Below are positions 49,641-61,325 of a DNA stretch of 64,000 bases, one piece after another (positions within the stretch are counted from its first letter, which is position 1; each line of letters begins with the position of its first letter). Position numbers and translations under genes: made by a program. The DNA is from Stomorhina lunata (Eukaryota; Arthropoda; Insecta; Diptera; Rhiniidae): assembly GCA_933228675.1 (NCBI GenBank), contig OW121744.1, positions 116,025,600-116,089,599 on the forward strand, written 5' to 3'. The notes below the pieces were generated by a model, which worked only from the letters and a program-made list of their open reading frames with translations, made no database searches and had not been told where the DNA came from.

Positions 49641-50094
49641 AGCTTTTATGTAAGTCCCATGATAACAAAAATTGAAAATAAACTTTTTAATTTCTTTAAT
49701 ATTGGATAACACTAAACAATTATTCAGTTATCAGTACTTTTTATGACGGCGCTGAACAATACTTAACGGCAATGAACAAATGACGTTAAAAGAGAAGAAA
49801 AGAAAAACACAAGAAGTGAAAAAGAAAAACAAAAATATTACTGTAATAATAAGAAAATAAAAATAAAGATACACAAAAAGCAATAGAAAGAAAGTAAATT
49901 TTCTTTTCAATAAAGAATATAAATTTTGCAGATTATACAAAATAAATTATTTGTACAAGTATCAGGTGAATCATCTAGAAAAATCGAAAAGAAAGAATTA
50001 GAGTGGAAAAGCAGTTAAGACAACATAAACACACCAACACTACTGAAGCCAGTCAATTAAAAGACAAAAGAACAAGAAGGTAGGGCTAGACGAA

Positions 50095-52054
50095 ATGGTT
50101 GGTATTTTGGATGACACCTGCTTGCGTTACCCATTGGGAACACGCATAAAAATTGCGGAAAATTGTGGTACAGTACGCTATGTGGGAGAGGTATGTACAA
50201 AAAATCGATTTAATCATAAAAACAGAGGTTAGTAGTAATTATATTTGATTTTAATTAGGTTACAGGTTATCAGGGTACTTGGCTGGGCATCGAATGGGAT
50301 GATCCCAAAAGAGGAAAACATAATGGCACTGTAGACGGTAAACATTACTTCTACACCTTGCACCCAACGGCCGGTAGCTTTATACGTCCCGGCAAGGTTG
50401 GCCCGTTCGAATCTTTAGAAGAAGCTGCACGTGAACGCTACTTGGGCTATACAGATAACGCCTTGGACAAGCAATTGTTCCGTGAAACTCAAGCCTCAAT
50501 ACAAGCTTCTTTGTTTGAAATTGTGGGCATGGATAAATTGGCACGCAAACAAAGCAAATTTGAGCAATTGTCAGAAATCAGTGCCGATAATCGTCCCATT
50601 AATTCTGCCGGCTACTTAAAGGAGTTCGTAACATTGACTAGCTTAAATTTGAGTCATACATTAATATGGAATTGGGAAATAATAGCTGACATATGTCAGC
50701 AGGTACCTACTTTAAGAGATTTGAATTTGAGGTATAAGTGAATTTTTTTTAACATTATTTAAAAAAGATAATTTCTAATTTTTATGTTTTCCTTTTAGTG
50801 GCAATCGTTTGGTTTTGCCAAGCGAGGCTGAAATTCCCGAATTATCTAAAGCTTTCGAAAACTTGAAATTTATAAATTTACGTAATTGTGGCTTCACAGA
50901 TTGGTCTCATGTTTTGCAAACGGCTCGTCTATGGCCTATGGTGGAATCGTTGGGTCTACAGGAGAATCCAATAAGCGAACTAAGTGCTGTCAACACTAAA
51001 GAGATTTTCAAGAATTTAAAGTATGACTCAAAATCATTTCCTAAGTACATTTAATGTCGTCTGTTAGTCGGTCTGTCTGATCATTTTAATATTTTCGAAA
51101 AATTTTCATAGAAAAAAGCTAAATTAAAATTTTAATATTATATGCATTATTTAAAAGTGAAATAATTCGCTGTATTCCAAGAACTGAATTTTATTTCATT
51201 TTTCCTGCAGAGAACTGGATTTGCATCGCACAAAACTAATGGATTTTGATCAAGTCTGTAAATTGGGCAATATCAAAACTTTGGTTTCGTTAAACCTCAT
51301 GGAAAATGGCATTGAAGAATTGAAACTACCCGATTGTGAATCAAATGAAAAATTAGACATATTCGTGGGCTTGGAACAGTTGAATCTACTCTATAATCCC
51401 ATATGGAATGAAGCCGACGCGTTTAATGAGCTGGACAAATTACCAAAATTGAAAATGTTGTATAAGACACCACATCTAAAATCTGATTTTGATGAAATGT
51501 TTGCCAAAGCAGTTGCTTCGATCTCAAATTTACAAATACTTAACAAAATCAATTTGACTGCTGAAGAAAGGCGTGGGGCAGAATATGATATATGGAAAAA
51601 ATATGCTCTTGAATGGCTACAAGCTTCAAAATCTTCCGAGACTTTAAAGGAGTTTTATAAAAAGCATCGCAACTATGCCAATATTATAAAAAGTATGTAT
51701 TACACACTTATATAAAATATAAATATTTTAATAGCAATATTTTTTTTAGAATGTGGATCTCCAGCCGAATTTATACCAAATACCAATAAGAAAATCTCAA
51801 AATTAATTAAGATACGCATATTAAATACCCAAACAGAAGAAGTATGGGAAAAGAAATTTCCTCGTATGATTACAGTACAAACTTTACTTGGTCTAATTGT
51901 TAAAAATTTTCACATGGATTCCACAAATTATTCACCCCAATTAAGTTATATTGATCATAAATATCCCGATTTAATAGTACCTTTAGATAATTTATCTAAA
52001 ACCCTGGACTTCTATTCCTTGCAAGAAAACGATACGGTTCAGGTTAAATGGTAA
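50095..52054 (+). CDS. tbce: Tubulin-binding cofactor E
   Basis: Five exons (50095-50190, 50259-50731, 50799-51020, 51211-51692, 51750-52054) join to 525 aa, the usual TBCE size. An N-terminal CAP-Gly domain spans about residues 8-80 (GTRIKIAENCGTVRYVGEVT, WLGIEWDDPKRGKHNG, SFIRPGK). A leucine-rich repeat region follows (LTSLNLSHTLIWNW, LRDLNLSGNRL, LKFINLRNCGFTDW, LGLQENPI, ELDLHRTKL). A C-terminal ubiquitin-like domain ends at about 525 (KIRILN, then LSKTLDFYSLQENDTVQVKW). TBCE binds alpha-tubulin and works with cofactors C and D to form or split the tubulin dimer. All exon junctions keep frame with conserved sequence on both sides. Confidence 0.95.
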
Positions 52055-52920
52055 GATGATGTGAAACTTGAACAAAAATTATGTTGAGTGTTGAAAAAGG
52101 TTTAATTTAAATGATTGGGTGTGAGACCTTTCAAAATTTAAATTTAGTATTATATTTTCAATTATAGCAAGAAATATTTTTGAATCCATGGCCTTATATT
52201 GTATTTTTATATTTTTCTTTAATATTGTCTTTAACAACAAATTACTTTTATTATTGTACTGATTTATCATTTGGAACTTATTTTGCCAAGTACTAATTAT
52301 TGCAAAATTAACAAACTATTTAATGTTTTTTCTTTTAAACATATATGTATGCAATTTAAATGATTAAAATTATTTGAAATATGTTAACAAATTTCAAGTG
52401 TTTTAATAGTTTGAAAGAAATACTATTTTTAAATATAGAAATTTATAAAACGGGTGTCTACAAAAACAGTCTTTGGGGTTTCTGAGAAATTTTTGTACCA
52501 GGGGAAAGGTATTGGAGTCTTGAATTGAAGAACATAGAACTGGACTATTTCTCCAAAAAAGTAACGAAAGCAACTATAAAATCTTAATTTAAGGAAGTTT
52601 AAAAAGTCGTTTCATTAAACTTAATATAACTAAAAATTTTATTCATTACACTCCTTAGTCTTGAAATCAAATGGGTATGAAATGAAAATATATTTTTTAT
52701 ATGCTTTTTTCTGCTATAATAGACTTTACACAAGTTTTACATACTTGCTCATCTCTGAAATATCATTGAAAAGTTTACTCTCACTGAACATATGTCATAA
52801 CTGTTATACTTCATAATGTCAAAATCTGTAGTGTGTTGACTTGTCCGTTTTTGTTATGTATTTTTTTTGTTGAATGAGTTAGATTTGTATTAATATTTCA
52901 ATTAAAAAAAGAAATCTATA
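52055..52920. other. Intergenic region between TBCE and COA4
   Basis: AT-rich 3' flank of TBCE and the probable promoter and 5' untranslated region of the COA4/Pth2 pair. No other gene is seen. Confidence 0.45.
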
Positions 52921-53115
52921 ATGTCAGACACTGATCAAGATCCCGTAGAGGTAATGCTTAAGAAAACTGGTTGCATTGAATTACATTATAAAGTACAGGA
53001 GTGTATAGCAGAAACCGGGGACTGGCGCAGCTGTCAGGATAAAGTGAAAGACTTCAAGGCCTGTATGCAAAGTTACGTGGATAATCAAAGTAAAAAATAC
53101 GCACATCTTAAATAA
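52921..53115 (+). CDS. Cytochrome c oxidase assembly factor 4 (twin CX9C)
   Basis: A 64-aa intronless frame with two CX9C pairs, CIELHYKVQEC (residues 18-28) and CQDKVKDFKAC (39-49). This is the coiled-coil-helix-coiled-coil-helix fold imported into the intermembrane space by Mia40. The sequence around the motifs (EVMLKKTGCIELHY, ETGDWRSC) and the short length fit COA4/CHCHD8, which is needed for complex IV assembly. There is no targeting peptide, as expected for this class. The stop codon is only 21 bp before the start of the next gene on the same strand, with no polyadenylation hexamer between them. Confidence 0.85.
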   Translation: MSDTDQDPVEVMLKKTGCIELHYKVQECIAETGDWRSCQDKVKDFKACMQSYVDNQSKKYAHLK

Positions 53116-53136
53116 ACCAAAAAAACACTAAAAATC

Positions 53137-53553
53137 ATGAAGTTATTACAATCTACACTTAAAATGGCCAAGGCTTTACATTGTAGTCCCACTAAACTGG
53201 CCCTGATCGTACGAGCCGATTTGAAAATGTCCAAAGGTAAAACAGCCGCCCAATGTGCACACGCCGCCGTGTTGTGTGTGCGAGAAGCTCAAATTAGTAA
53301 AAGTGAGCAAACTGTGGAGCTTTTAGAATCTTGGTTGGTTAAAGGTCAACCAAAAATTGTTCTAAAAGTCGATGGAGGCCTTGATGATCTACAAAAACTG
53401 AGTGAGAAGGCTTTAGAATATGGTGTGATATCGGCTATCGTGCATGATGCTGGTCGTACCCAATTGGCAGCTGGAACTGCTACAGTTTTGGGCCTAGGAC
53501 CGGATACAGTTGAGAGAATTGACCAACTTGTGGGACATTTGAAATTATTGTAA
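53137..53553 (+). CDS. Peptidyl-tRNA hydrolase 2 (Pth2/Bit1 family)
   Basis: A 138-aa intronless frame covering a whole Pth2 domain: LALIVRADLKMSKGKTAAQCAHAA, GQPKIVLKV, IVHDAGRTQLAAGTATVLGLGP and the terminal IDQLVGHLKLL. Conserved catalytic-site residues (the lysine and the QC-HA segment in GKTAAQCAHAA, and DAGRTQ) are present. Role: releases tRNA from peptidyl-tRNAs that drop off the ribosome; animal members are cytosolic or mitochondrial. The N-terminus lacks the long transmembrane leader of human PTRH2. Translation could start at 53137 or at the internal ATG 53164. An AATAAA at 53595-53600 could serve both this gene and COA4. Confidence 0.9.
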   Translation: MKLLQSTLKMAKALHCSPTKLALIVRADLKMSKGKTAAQCAHAAVLCVREAQISKSEQTVELLESWLVKGQPKIVLKVDGGLDDLQKLSEKALEYGVISAIVHDAGRTQLAAGTATVLGLGPDTVERIDQLVGHLKLL

Positions 53554-53662
53554 TAATTGAAAGTTATTAAATGCAATTTTGTAAACAAATTTTAAATAAA
53601 TTTCATTAACAAATACTGATTATTATTTATTTAAATAGTATTATAAATACTAATCGAAAGAA

Positions 53663-53755
53663 GTGAACCGCCGTGATATAGCAGGTTAGTCATCCACCTA
53701 GCATACCAGAGGCCCCAAGTTCAATCCCCTGCCACCCCACTTGAAAAAATAAATT
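53663..53755 (+). mobile_element. tRNA-derived SINE, head-only copy 3
   Basis: Only the tRNA-related head of the family at 11006 and 13350 is present. Box A is TGATATAGCAGG (one change) and box B AGTTCAATCCC is canonical, followed by CCCACTTGAAAAAA. The body is missing and a different repeat scrap follows. Confidence 0.7.
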
Positions 53756-54139
53756 TTATGATCTAATAGTCGACACCCTTTACTATTGATTGCAGACAAA
53801 CGGACATGGTCAAATTGACTACGAGTCTACAGATATACTTAATGGGTCTTAGACAAATATTTCTATAAGTAAATTCCTAGACATCTAAATTTTATTGAGC
53901 ACAAAAACGCATGGCTTGAATTTATTAACTTATTTAAATATAAATAACTTTTTAACACTATTCAATTTGAAATAACACTTTCTAGTACTTCTGGTTTTTG
54001 TCAGTTTTCGCGACTTGTGAACCTTTTCTTTTGACATTTTCTGATTATAATTTAGCATACACATTTTTGAATAAATATTTATATTTTTACAACAAAAAAA
54101 AAAAAAAAAAGAAGAAAACACATAAGATAATATCCCTTG
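53756..54139. other. Intergenic between convergent genes
   Basis: It contains a scrap of the CCCTTCACC repeat family (about 53770-53890, with TTAGACAAATATTTCTAT) and an 18-bp poly-A run near 54093. No gene is present. Confidence 0.5.
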
Positions 54140-55654
54140 CTAATTTTCCTTGTCCTCCTTAGGCTGTTCTTTGGGACGGGTGGCTATGGTAAATGATATA
54201 GGCTTCCCAAAAGTTTCTACTAAGTCGGAAGTAACACGTTCTGTGATTTGCCTTAGTCTGCCATTAGATTCGCCACAAATTAAACGCTCGATTCTCTTGC
54301 TAGGGCAAATAACCTCTACCGAAGCATATATGGTATCTGAAATTATAACAATTTATATAAAATTAGATTTTGACTTAACTTAATAGCCAAACTCACAATT
54401 TGTTGTAAATAGTCTACCATCGTTATGTTTAGAAATTGGCATAGCAAATAAAAAATATGGATTTGCAAATACTAAGACGCTAGACTTTTCCAACGGGTTC
54501 TGAACTTGGCTTATGAATTTTAAAGCTTCTTAACTGTTTTCAACACTATAATATTCCATGAAAGTTTTGAGATTATAGGGAATCTCTTGGGGTAAATAAT
54601 CCAAGAGGCGAGCTCTAACACTTTCAACTATTAATTCTTCGGGAGTTTCATCACTGAAGGTATCACTGGAATATTGCCAAGGTTTTGTTTTGGCGGCTTC
54701 AATCAGAAAGTCCTAGGAAAATTGTATATGAAAGTAATATGTATTTTTGTGTATCGTTCGGAATGTTACGGTATTAATAACTTACATGCACATCGTTTAA
54801 TCCATTGCCTGTTATTGAAGAAACCAAAAAAACTTCACTAAAATTCCGCCAACTTCCTTCCGTTTTAACCAGGTCTCCAAACTCCACAGCAGAGTCTTTA
54901 GTTTTTTCGTTAGTATCTTCCAGTTTTCGTTCGTCTTGCAAACGTTTTCTATTCGATTTTGTTTGCTTCTTTAAGCCCGTTAATGTGTCATTCGTTAGCA
55001 GACGTATGAGTTCCAGGGTTATACGTTTTGATTTTAAAGCATCAATTTTGTTTAATATTAAAATACTCGGTAGCTGCGGATAGGCTTTTAAACTATCAAT
55101 TACTGTGGGATGCAATTGTTTGCGTGTCCACGAATTGGCAACATCATGTATGACAGCAATCATATCGGCATGCTGGATGGCATGACGATATGAACTTTTG
55201 AACGATTGTTCCAATTTGTGTTTCTTCATATCTTTTTGTGTTACCAAGCCGGGTGTATCGTAGAAGATCAGCTGAGTTTGCCCGGTTGTGTAAATGGCTT
55301 TATTTGATTTACGGGTGGTGTGAACTTTGCTAGATGTGGGACAAACCTAGACAAACTTTATTACAACCAATATTCCTTGTTTTAATTCTTACTTACTCTA
55401 TGATTAATTAAATTATTGATAAAGGTGCTTTTGCCGACATTTGGAACACCTATGACCGCAATACTTAAAGTCTTTTGTTTTGCTGACTGCTGTTCCTTTA
55501 ACTTTTCTTTGGCGGCCGCTTCCTGTTGATTTTCTTCATGTCTGGTAACAGCAATACAATAACTTCTTGGTTGTAGTAAACAAACAAGAGATGAATTATT
55601 GAAAATTTTATAACTTTTTGATAAATTTAATAGATTATTTAATAACAATTTCAT
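54140..55654 (-). CDS. Mitochondrial Era-like GTPase (ERAL1 orthologue)
   Basis: Four exons (55654-55397, 55346-54786, 54712-54535, 54336-54140) join to 397 aa. A basic, Ser/Asn-rich N-terminus (MKLLLNNLLNLSKSYKIFNN) fits a mitochondrial presequence. G1 is GVPNVGKST, G3 DTPG in LIFYDTPGLV, G4 NKID, and G5 SSITG. The last exon supplies the KH domain (VICPSKRIERLICGESNGRLRQITERV). Known role: binds 12S rRNA and assembles the mitochondrial small ribosomal subunit. Exon 3 would read through TAA at 54531-54533, so I place the donor just before it, at GTTAAG (54534 downward). That donor restores the KH frame, but it is a weak match to consensus. The gene converges with Pth2. Confidence 0.88.
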
Positions 55655-55757
55655 TTTGAAAACGATGAATGCATGTGAGAATAATGTTTATTTGCAATTA
55701 ACTCTCAGCTGTTTTTCATTTAACTGTTATACAAGGTAGCCAGATGGGAGTAATAAT

Positions 55758-55998
55758 AGAGAATCTATAACAATTTAATGAGAAAGAAGCCGTTATTTTT
55801 AAAAATGAACAGACCAGATGAGAAAAAAAAACTTAAATCTGGCAATACTTTTTTACAGTCGTTATTTTTAATATTAAGAGAAGTGTAACAAAATCTGATT
55901 TTTCTGAAAATTTTACCAGATTTTAGTTTTTCTGTGATTTTGTTTCGTCTTAATTTTAAAAATAACGTTTTCTTTCTCATTAAAATGTTAGATTCTCT
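55758..55998. mobile_element. Short MITE with long terminal inverted repeats
   Basis: AGAGAATCTATAACAATTTA with AATGAGAAAGAA at the left is mirrored by TTTCTTTCTCATTAAAATGT and TAGATTCTCT at the right, so about 45 bp of each end pair. The 241-bp element is non-coding and lies about 100 bp upstream of the ERA start. Confidence 0.7.
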
Positions 55999-56057
55999 AA
56001 AACCTCTGGCAGTATTTTTATGTATGTATTCATGTTTCCTTAAAATATCGTTATTTA

Positions 56058-56577
56058 AAACCCTTCACCACTAAGGTCAAATGTGTTATTTTTCCTGTAT
56101 AAAGACAAATATTTGCTAAATTTTGCCGATTTCAACGAAATTTGGTACAGTGATTTAAGTTTACATAAGCAGTATCTGTTTAAAAAAAAAAATATTGATA
56201 TTTGTGGCCAATATAGCAATTCCCGGAAGTGGGACCTATGGGGGGTACCATAAATAATGGGCCGATTTTGACCAATTTCAATAGCCATGGTCCCATTATC
56301 AAAAAAATTATCTGTGCCAAATTTCATCAAATTATCTTTAGAATTGCGACCTGTAGTTTGATTACAAGGTTTACATGGGGGTCCAGCCAGCCAGCCGTCC
56401 AGCCAGCCAGACGGACGGACGGACGGACGGACGGACATCGCTAAATCGACTCAGAAAGTGATTCTAAGTCTATTGGTATACTAAAAGGTGGGTCTACGAC
56501 AAATATTTCTATGCGTTACAAACATCAGCACAAACTTATAATACCCTTTCCACCTATGGTGGTGAAGGGTATCAAAA
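56058..56577 (-). repeat. CCCTTCACC repeat, inverted short copy
   Basis: Read on the minus strand it starts ATACCCTTCACCACCATAGG and carries the same CCGTCCGTCCGTC run, AAACTACAGGTCGCAATTCT and AATTTGGCACAGA blocks as 57554-58320. It is about 250 bp shorter, so it is internally deleted or truncated. It includes a GGAC tetranucleotide run at 56409-56435. The open frame on this strand (VRPSVRPSGW) follows from the repeat. Confidence 0.75.
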
Positions 56578-57553
56578 TAAAAGAAAAAGAGAAACTGTTA
56601 TTTCTGCAAGTAAAGCGTTTTCACTAATAATAAAATTGTTATAGAAACGTAAATATTAAAGATGATGAAATTTTTTTTAATATATATTAAGTATAATTGT
56701 TAAGTATGTATAATTGTTACAAATATATAATCTCATTACCTATTTTAAATCTTTTATGATAAACCCTGTTCGAAGGGAACAGGGATTTGTAATTTTGCAT
56801 TTTTGATCCTAGATTAGTTCTGTACACACATTTACGTGATGCCTGTTTCACATTTTGGGTGACCCTGTGGTCTGCCCAACCAACTATACAAGTATAACAA
56901 TAGACAATGCATCTTTAAAGAAAGCAGAAAGATTATATATATCTCAATCCACTGTTAACTGCCGCCTATGGAAATTAGGGAGTCAACTATGGAAGTTACT
57001 AATGACCCGACCTAATATTTAATTAAGACAATAAATTGTAAACTTTTAAATCAAATGTTTGGAGGCTACAATGTAAAAAATACATTAAAAAGCTAATTAT
57101 TACATTACAATTTTTATTGTTGTAAATATTTAAATTTATATCTAGGAAGTGCAATACGTGTAAATAGAGTTGAATACGCCTAAACAAGTTTTTAGTTGCA
57201 TAAAATTTACAGATATAAATAAAAATTAACTTAGATATAACATAAAAAATGTAAAATTATAATCAAAACGTCATAACTGATGTCATTATCATGATATGCG
57301 AACTTGATTGACTTGGGGTTTTAGCCTTCAATAACCCATTGTGCAACTTATTTATGTGTTCACAACTTCAAAATGAAAAGTGATTTATTCATGCCGTAAA
57401 TATTGGAAAATGCTACTTTCATATTATGTAGGGGAATTTTCAAATATGTACTTTATCTGAATCAATCAGATCCCCCCTTTCAAAATCTGGCAACCCTGAT
57501 CCTAAGTTGTGTGTACCGAAAAAATTATAGAAGTATTAAAAATTATTTTATTA
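56578..57553. other. Unique sequence between inverted repeat copies
   Basis: About 980 bp of AT-rich sequence with no recognisable gene, bounded by two oppositely oriented members of one repeat family. Confidence 0.45.
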
Positions 57554-58320
57554 TACCCTTCACCACCATAGGTGGAAAGGGTATTATAAGTTTGTGCTGA
57601 TGTTTGTAACGCATAGAAATATTTGTCTTAGACCCTTTTAGTATACCAATAGGCTTAGAATCACTTTCTGAGTCGATTTAGCGATGTCCGTCCGTCCGTC
57701 TGGCTGGCTGGCTGGACCCCCATGTAAACCTTGTAATCAAACTACAGGTCGCAATTCTAAAGATAATTTGATGAAATTTGGCATAGATAATTTTTTTGGC
57801 AATGGGACCATGGCTATTGAAATTGGTCAAAATCGGTTAATTATTTATGGTACCTCCCATAGGTCCCACTTCCCGGAATTTATATATTGGCCACAAATAT
57901 CAATATGAAATTTAAAACAGATACTGCTTATGTAAACTTAAATCACTGTATCAAATTTCGTTGAAATCGGTCCACATTTGACCATAGCTCCCATACAAAC
58001 TCTTCTTTAAAAACGCACTAAATGAGACAAAAAATCACTAAAACGCTCGTAAATCTAAAGATAATGAAAATTTTGAGTTTATTTTTCGCATACATAATTT
58101 TTGTAACAACTGTAGTCAACTTGCCAAATTTCGAGATAATCGGTCCACATTTGACTCTAGCTCTCATATAAGTGCAAATGACGGAAACAGGTTGAATATA
58201 TAAGTTTTGAGAAAATGTTTGTATGATGGCAAAATTTAGCAAATATTTGTCTTTATACAGGAAAAATAACACCTTTGACCTTAGTGGTGAAGGGTACCGT
58301 ATGGTCGGCTTGACCGACTA
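57554..58320 (+). repeat. CCCTTCACC repeat, longest copy
   Basis: It begins ATACCCTTCACCACCATAGG and ends with TTAGTGGTGAAGGGTACCGT followed by GGTCGGCTTGACCGACTATA. The outermost CCCTTCACC and GGTGAAGGG are inverted. Inside are CCGTCCGTCCGTCTGG and ATTTGACCATAGCTCCCATA. Related, more decayed copies are at 9225-10140, 49190-49640, 53770-53890 and 56058-56577. I do not recognise the family. It could be a non-autonomous DNA element. Confidence 0.7.
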
Positions 58321-58764
58321 TAGCGCTTTCTTACTTGTTTTTAATTATGAAATAAATTATTACAGACACTTTGGTTTCAGCAAATGACGTAGATTTCAAT
58401 TGAAACTTAATATTGTAGCTTTATTTTTTTTGCAAATTTGATTTATTAATTGATTTTCTATATTCTAAGATTGATAGATGAAAAGATCTATTGATCGATC
58501 TATCAATGGGTGAGTGGCATTTACCAATAATTGTTATGACTATAAATCAATATTTTATTTTTGTATTGAATTGAATTGAGGAAAAAAATACTATGAGTTT
58601 GAGACAAAATTAATCTGTCATAAATGAATTTATACGAATGGCTGGTAGATAAAGTAAATTTCTTAACAAGAATTTATTCATAAGCATTTTAAGAGAACAT
58701 GGAACACAATTTTAATTATTTTAACATTAAATAAGTATTAAAAGTAAATTTTTGAAAACTTTTC
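58321..58764. other. AT-rich spacer
   Basis: No gene. A short GATCGATC-containing palindrome lies near 58495. Confidence 0.4.
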
Positions 58765-59440
58765 ATTAAAACTATTTTTTTTTTAAATTTCCTATAAACA
58801 GTAAATTTTTTAAAAATTTACTATAAAAAGTAAATTTTTTAAAAATTTCCTATAAATAGTAAATTTTTTAAAAATTTCCTGTAAAAAGTAAATTTTTTAA
58901 AAATTTCCTATAAAAAGTAAAATTTTTAAAAATTTCCTATAAAAATTAAATTTTATAAAAATTTCCTATAAATAGTAAATTTTTTAAAAATTTCCTGTAA
59001 AAAGTAAATTTTTTAAAAATTTCCTATAAAAATTAAATTTTATAAAAATTTCCTATAAAAAGTAAATTTTTTAAAAATTTCCTATAAAAAGTATATTTTT
59101 GAAAAATTTCCTATAAAAAGTAAATTTTTAAAAAAATTCCTATAAAAAGTAAATTTTTGAAAAATTTCCCATAAAAAGTAAATTTTTGAAAAATTTCCCA
59201 TAAAAAGTAAATTTTAGAAAAATTTCTCATCAAAAGTAAATTTTTGAAAAATTTCCTTTAAAAATTAAATTTTGAAAAATTTCCTTTAAAAAGTAAATTT
59301 TTGAAAAATTTTCTATAAAAAGTAAATTTTGGAAAAATTTCCTATAAAGAAAATTTTTGAAAAATTTCTTCTAATTCCTAAATTTTTTAAAAATTTTTTC
59401 TAACTCCTAAATTTTCGAAAATTTTCTTCTAAATAGTATT
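58765..59440. repeat. 29-bp tandem array 1
   Basis: About 23 imperfect copies of a 29-bp unit, TAAATTTTTTAAAAATTTCC followed by TATAAAAAG. Units vary at several positions and decay toward the right edge. The unit is the reverse complement of the unit in the array at 60577-61325. Confidence 0.9.
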
Positions 59441-60576
59441 TTTTTAAATATTACCTGTTAATGGTTTTTTCTGAAAAGTTACTTTCTAAAATTCTTCATT
59501 AACTTCTTCTCTTACCCAATAAATAGCGTTAAAAGATTAATGCATTTAGTCGCTTGAGGCGATGCATTAGGGCGTATGATTAATATTAATTGTTAAAATT
59601 TAATAAATGTTGATATTGTTATTAACTTGTTTCATATTGTTTTCTAAAAATTTAACATTTTATGAGTCTCTTTGTCTAAAATTTTAAATCTTTTAAACGT
59701 TATAAATTCTCTTGTTTTTAATTTATTAAAAAAAATAAACAGACACGTTTTTATACAAATTTTGTTTTTATTTATTTCAGAATTACATTCGTAAAAAAAT
59801 CGTCGTCTCGGTTTGCAAGAGAAACAAACAATCACGATTGGAAATAAATCAAAGTAAATTTGTTGTTGCTTTTAAAACGCACATGAAAATGATAAAAATA
59901 TTTAACAAAAATTATTGTCATTTCAGAACTTATTAAATCAACGTTAGAGTCAGCAGCTAAACGAAATTCGTTCGCTCTTGAGGCTGGAGCGAAAAAACGC
60001 GAGTGCGCGATTTTAAGTTTTTAAGACGGGACGTATGATTTTAAGTTAAATTTAATTATTTGAAAACAAATTCATTTTCGAATTTGATTGATTCATTGAA
60101 AAATTCTTTGTTAATAATAATTGTATCAATTAATTAGAAGTGAATGAAGTGTTTTAAATTTAAATAAATTGAATTTACAAAAAAAAAAAAAAATCATGTG
60201 AAACATTTTATTGTTTTAAAAAATTTCTTTTTTGAAAAATTATAGCAAAAATTTTAATCTGTTATAAAATGATAATAAATTTAATTGTGTTTTATTTAAA
60301 TTAAAAAAGTAAATAAAACCCCAAAAATGCCTTAATTGCTTAAGTATTTATCAATATTTATGATCTAAAAAAAGTTTGTTTAATTAAAATTTAAATAAAA
60401 AGTTTGTGATAATAAAGAGTGACGCATTTGCTAAAATGAATTCTAAAGAAATCTGATCAGTTTTGGGTGACATTTGGATCATCAAAAGAAAATAAGTGAA
60501 ATTTGGAAAATATTATTAAAAGCAAGTAAAAATAATACCATATACATATGTTCCATTCGAAAACTGACATTTTATT
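59441..60576. other. Spacer between mirrored arrays
   Basis: AT-rich with no gene. Two GC-richer islands stand out: a stem-loop at about 59537-59572 (AATGCAT against ATGCATT around TTAGTCGCTTGAGGCG) and 59955-60030 (GCTCTTGAGGCTGGAGCG, ACGCGAGTGCGCGA). Confidence 0.45.
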
Positions 60577-61325
60577 GGAATTTTCGAAAATTCACTATTT
60601 ATTGCAAATTTTTCGAAAATTGAATATATATAGGAAATTTTTAGAAATTTACTATATATGGGAAATTTTTCAAAAATTTTCTATTAATAGAAATTTTTCA
60701 AAAATTTACTATTTATGGGAAATTTTTCGAAAATTTACTATATATAGGAAATTTTTCAAAAATTTACTTTTTATGGGAAATTTTTCAAAAATTTACTTTT
60801 TATAGGAAATTTTTTAAAAATTTACTTTTTATAGGAAATTTTTCAAAAATTTACTTTTTATAGGAAATTTTTCAAAAATTTACTTTTTATAGGAAATTTT
60901 TCAAAAATTTTCTTTTTATAGAAAATTTTTAAAAAATTTACTATTTATAGGAAACTTTTCAAAAATTTACTATTTATAGGAAATTTTTCGAAAATTGACT
61001 TTTTATAGGAAATTTTTCGAAAATTTACTTTTTATAGGAAATTTTTCGAAAATTTACTATTTATAGGAAATTTTTTCAAAATTTACTATTTATAGGAAAT
61101 TTTTCCAAAATTTACTATTTATAGGAAATTTTTCCAAAATTTACTATTTATAGGAAATTTTTCCAAAATTGACTATTTATAGGAAATTTTTCCAAAATTG
61201 ACTATTTATAGGAAATTTTTCAAAAATTTACTATTTATAGGAAATTTTTCAAAAATTTACTATTTATAGGAAATTTTTCAAAAATTTACTATTTATAGGA
61301 AATTTTTCAAAAATTTACCATTCTC
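60577..61325. repeat. 29-bp tandem array 2
   Basis: About 26 copies of GAAATTTTTCAAAAATTTAC followed by TTTTTATAG, with common changes CGAAAA and CCAAAA in the centre. Orientation is opposite to array 1. The open frame over part of it is an artefact of a repeat lacking stops in one frame. Confidence 0.92.

Noticed and set aside
54530..54533. Stop codon in ERA suggesting a pseudogene
   Set aside because: A donor immediately before it restores the frame into a well-conserved KH domain, and all GTPase motifs are intact.
57684..57908. Possible small protein starting MSVRPSGWLAG, also seen inverted at 56055-56438
   Set aside because: The frame recurs only because both are copies of one dispersed repeat. 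The start is made by the CCGTCCGTCC microsatellite.
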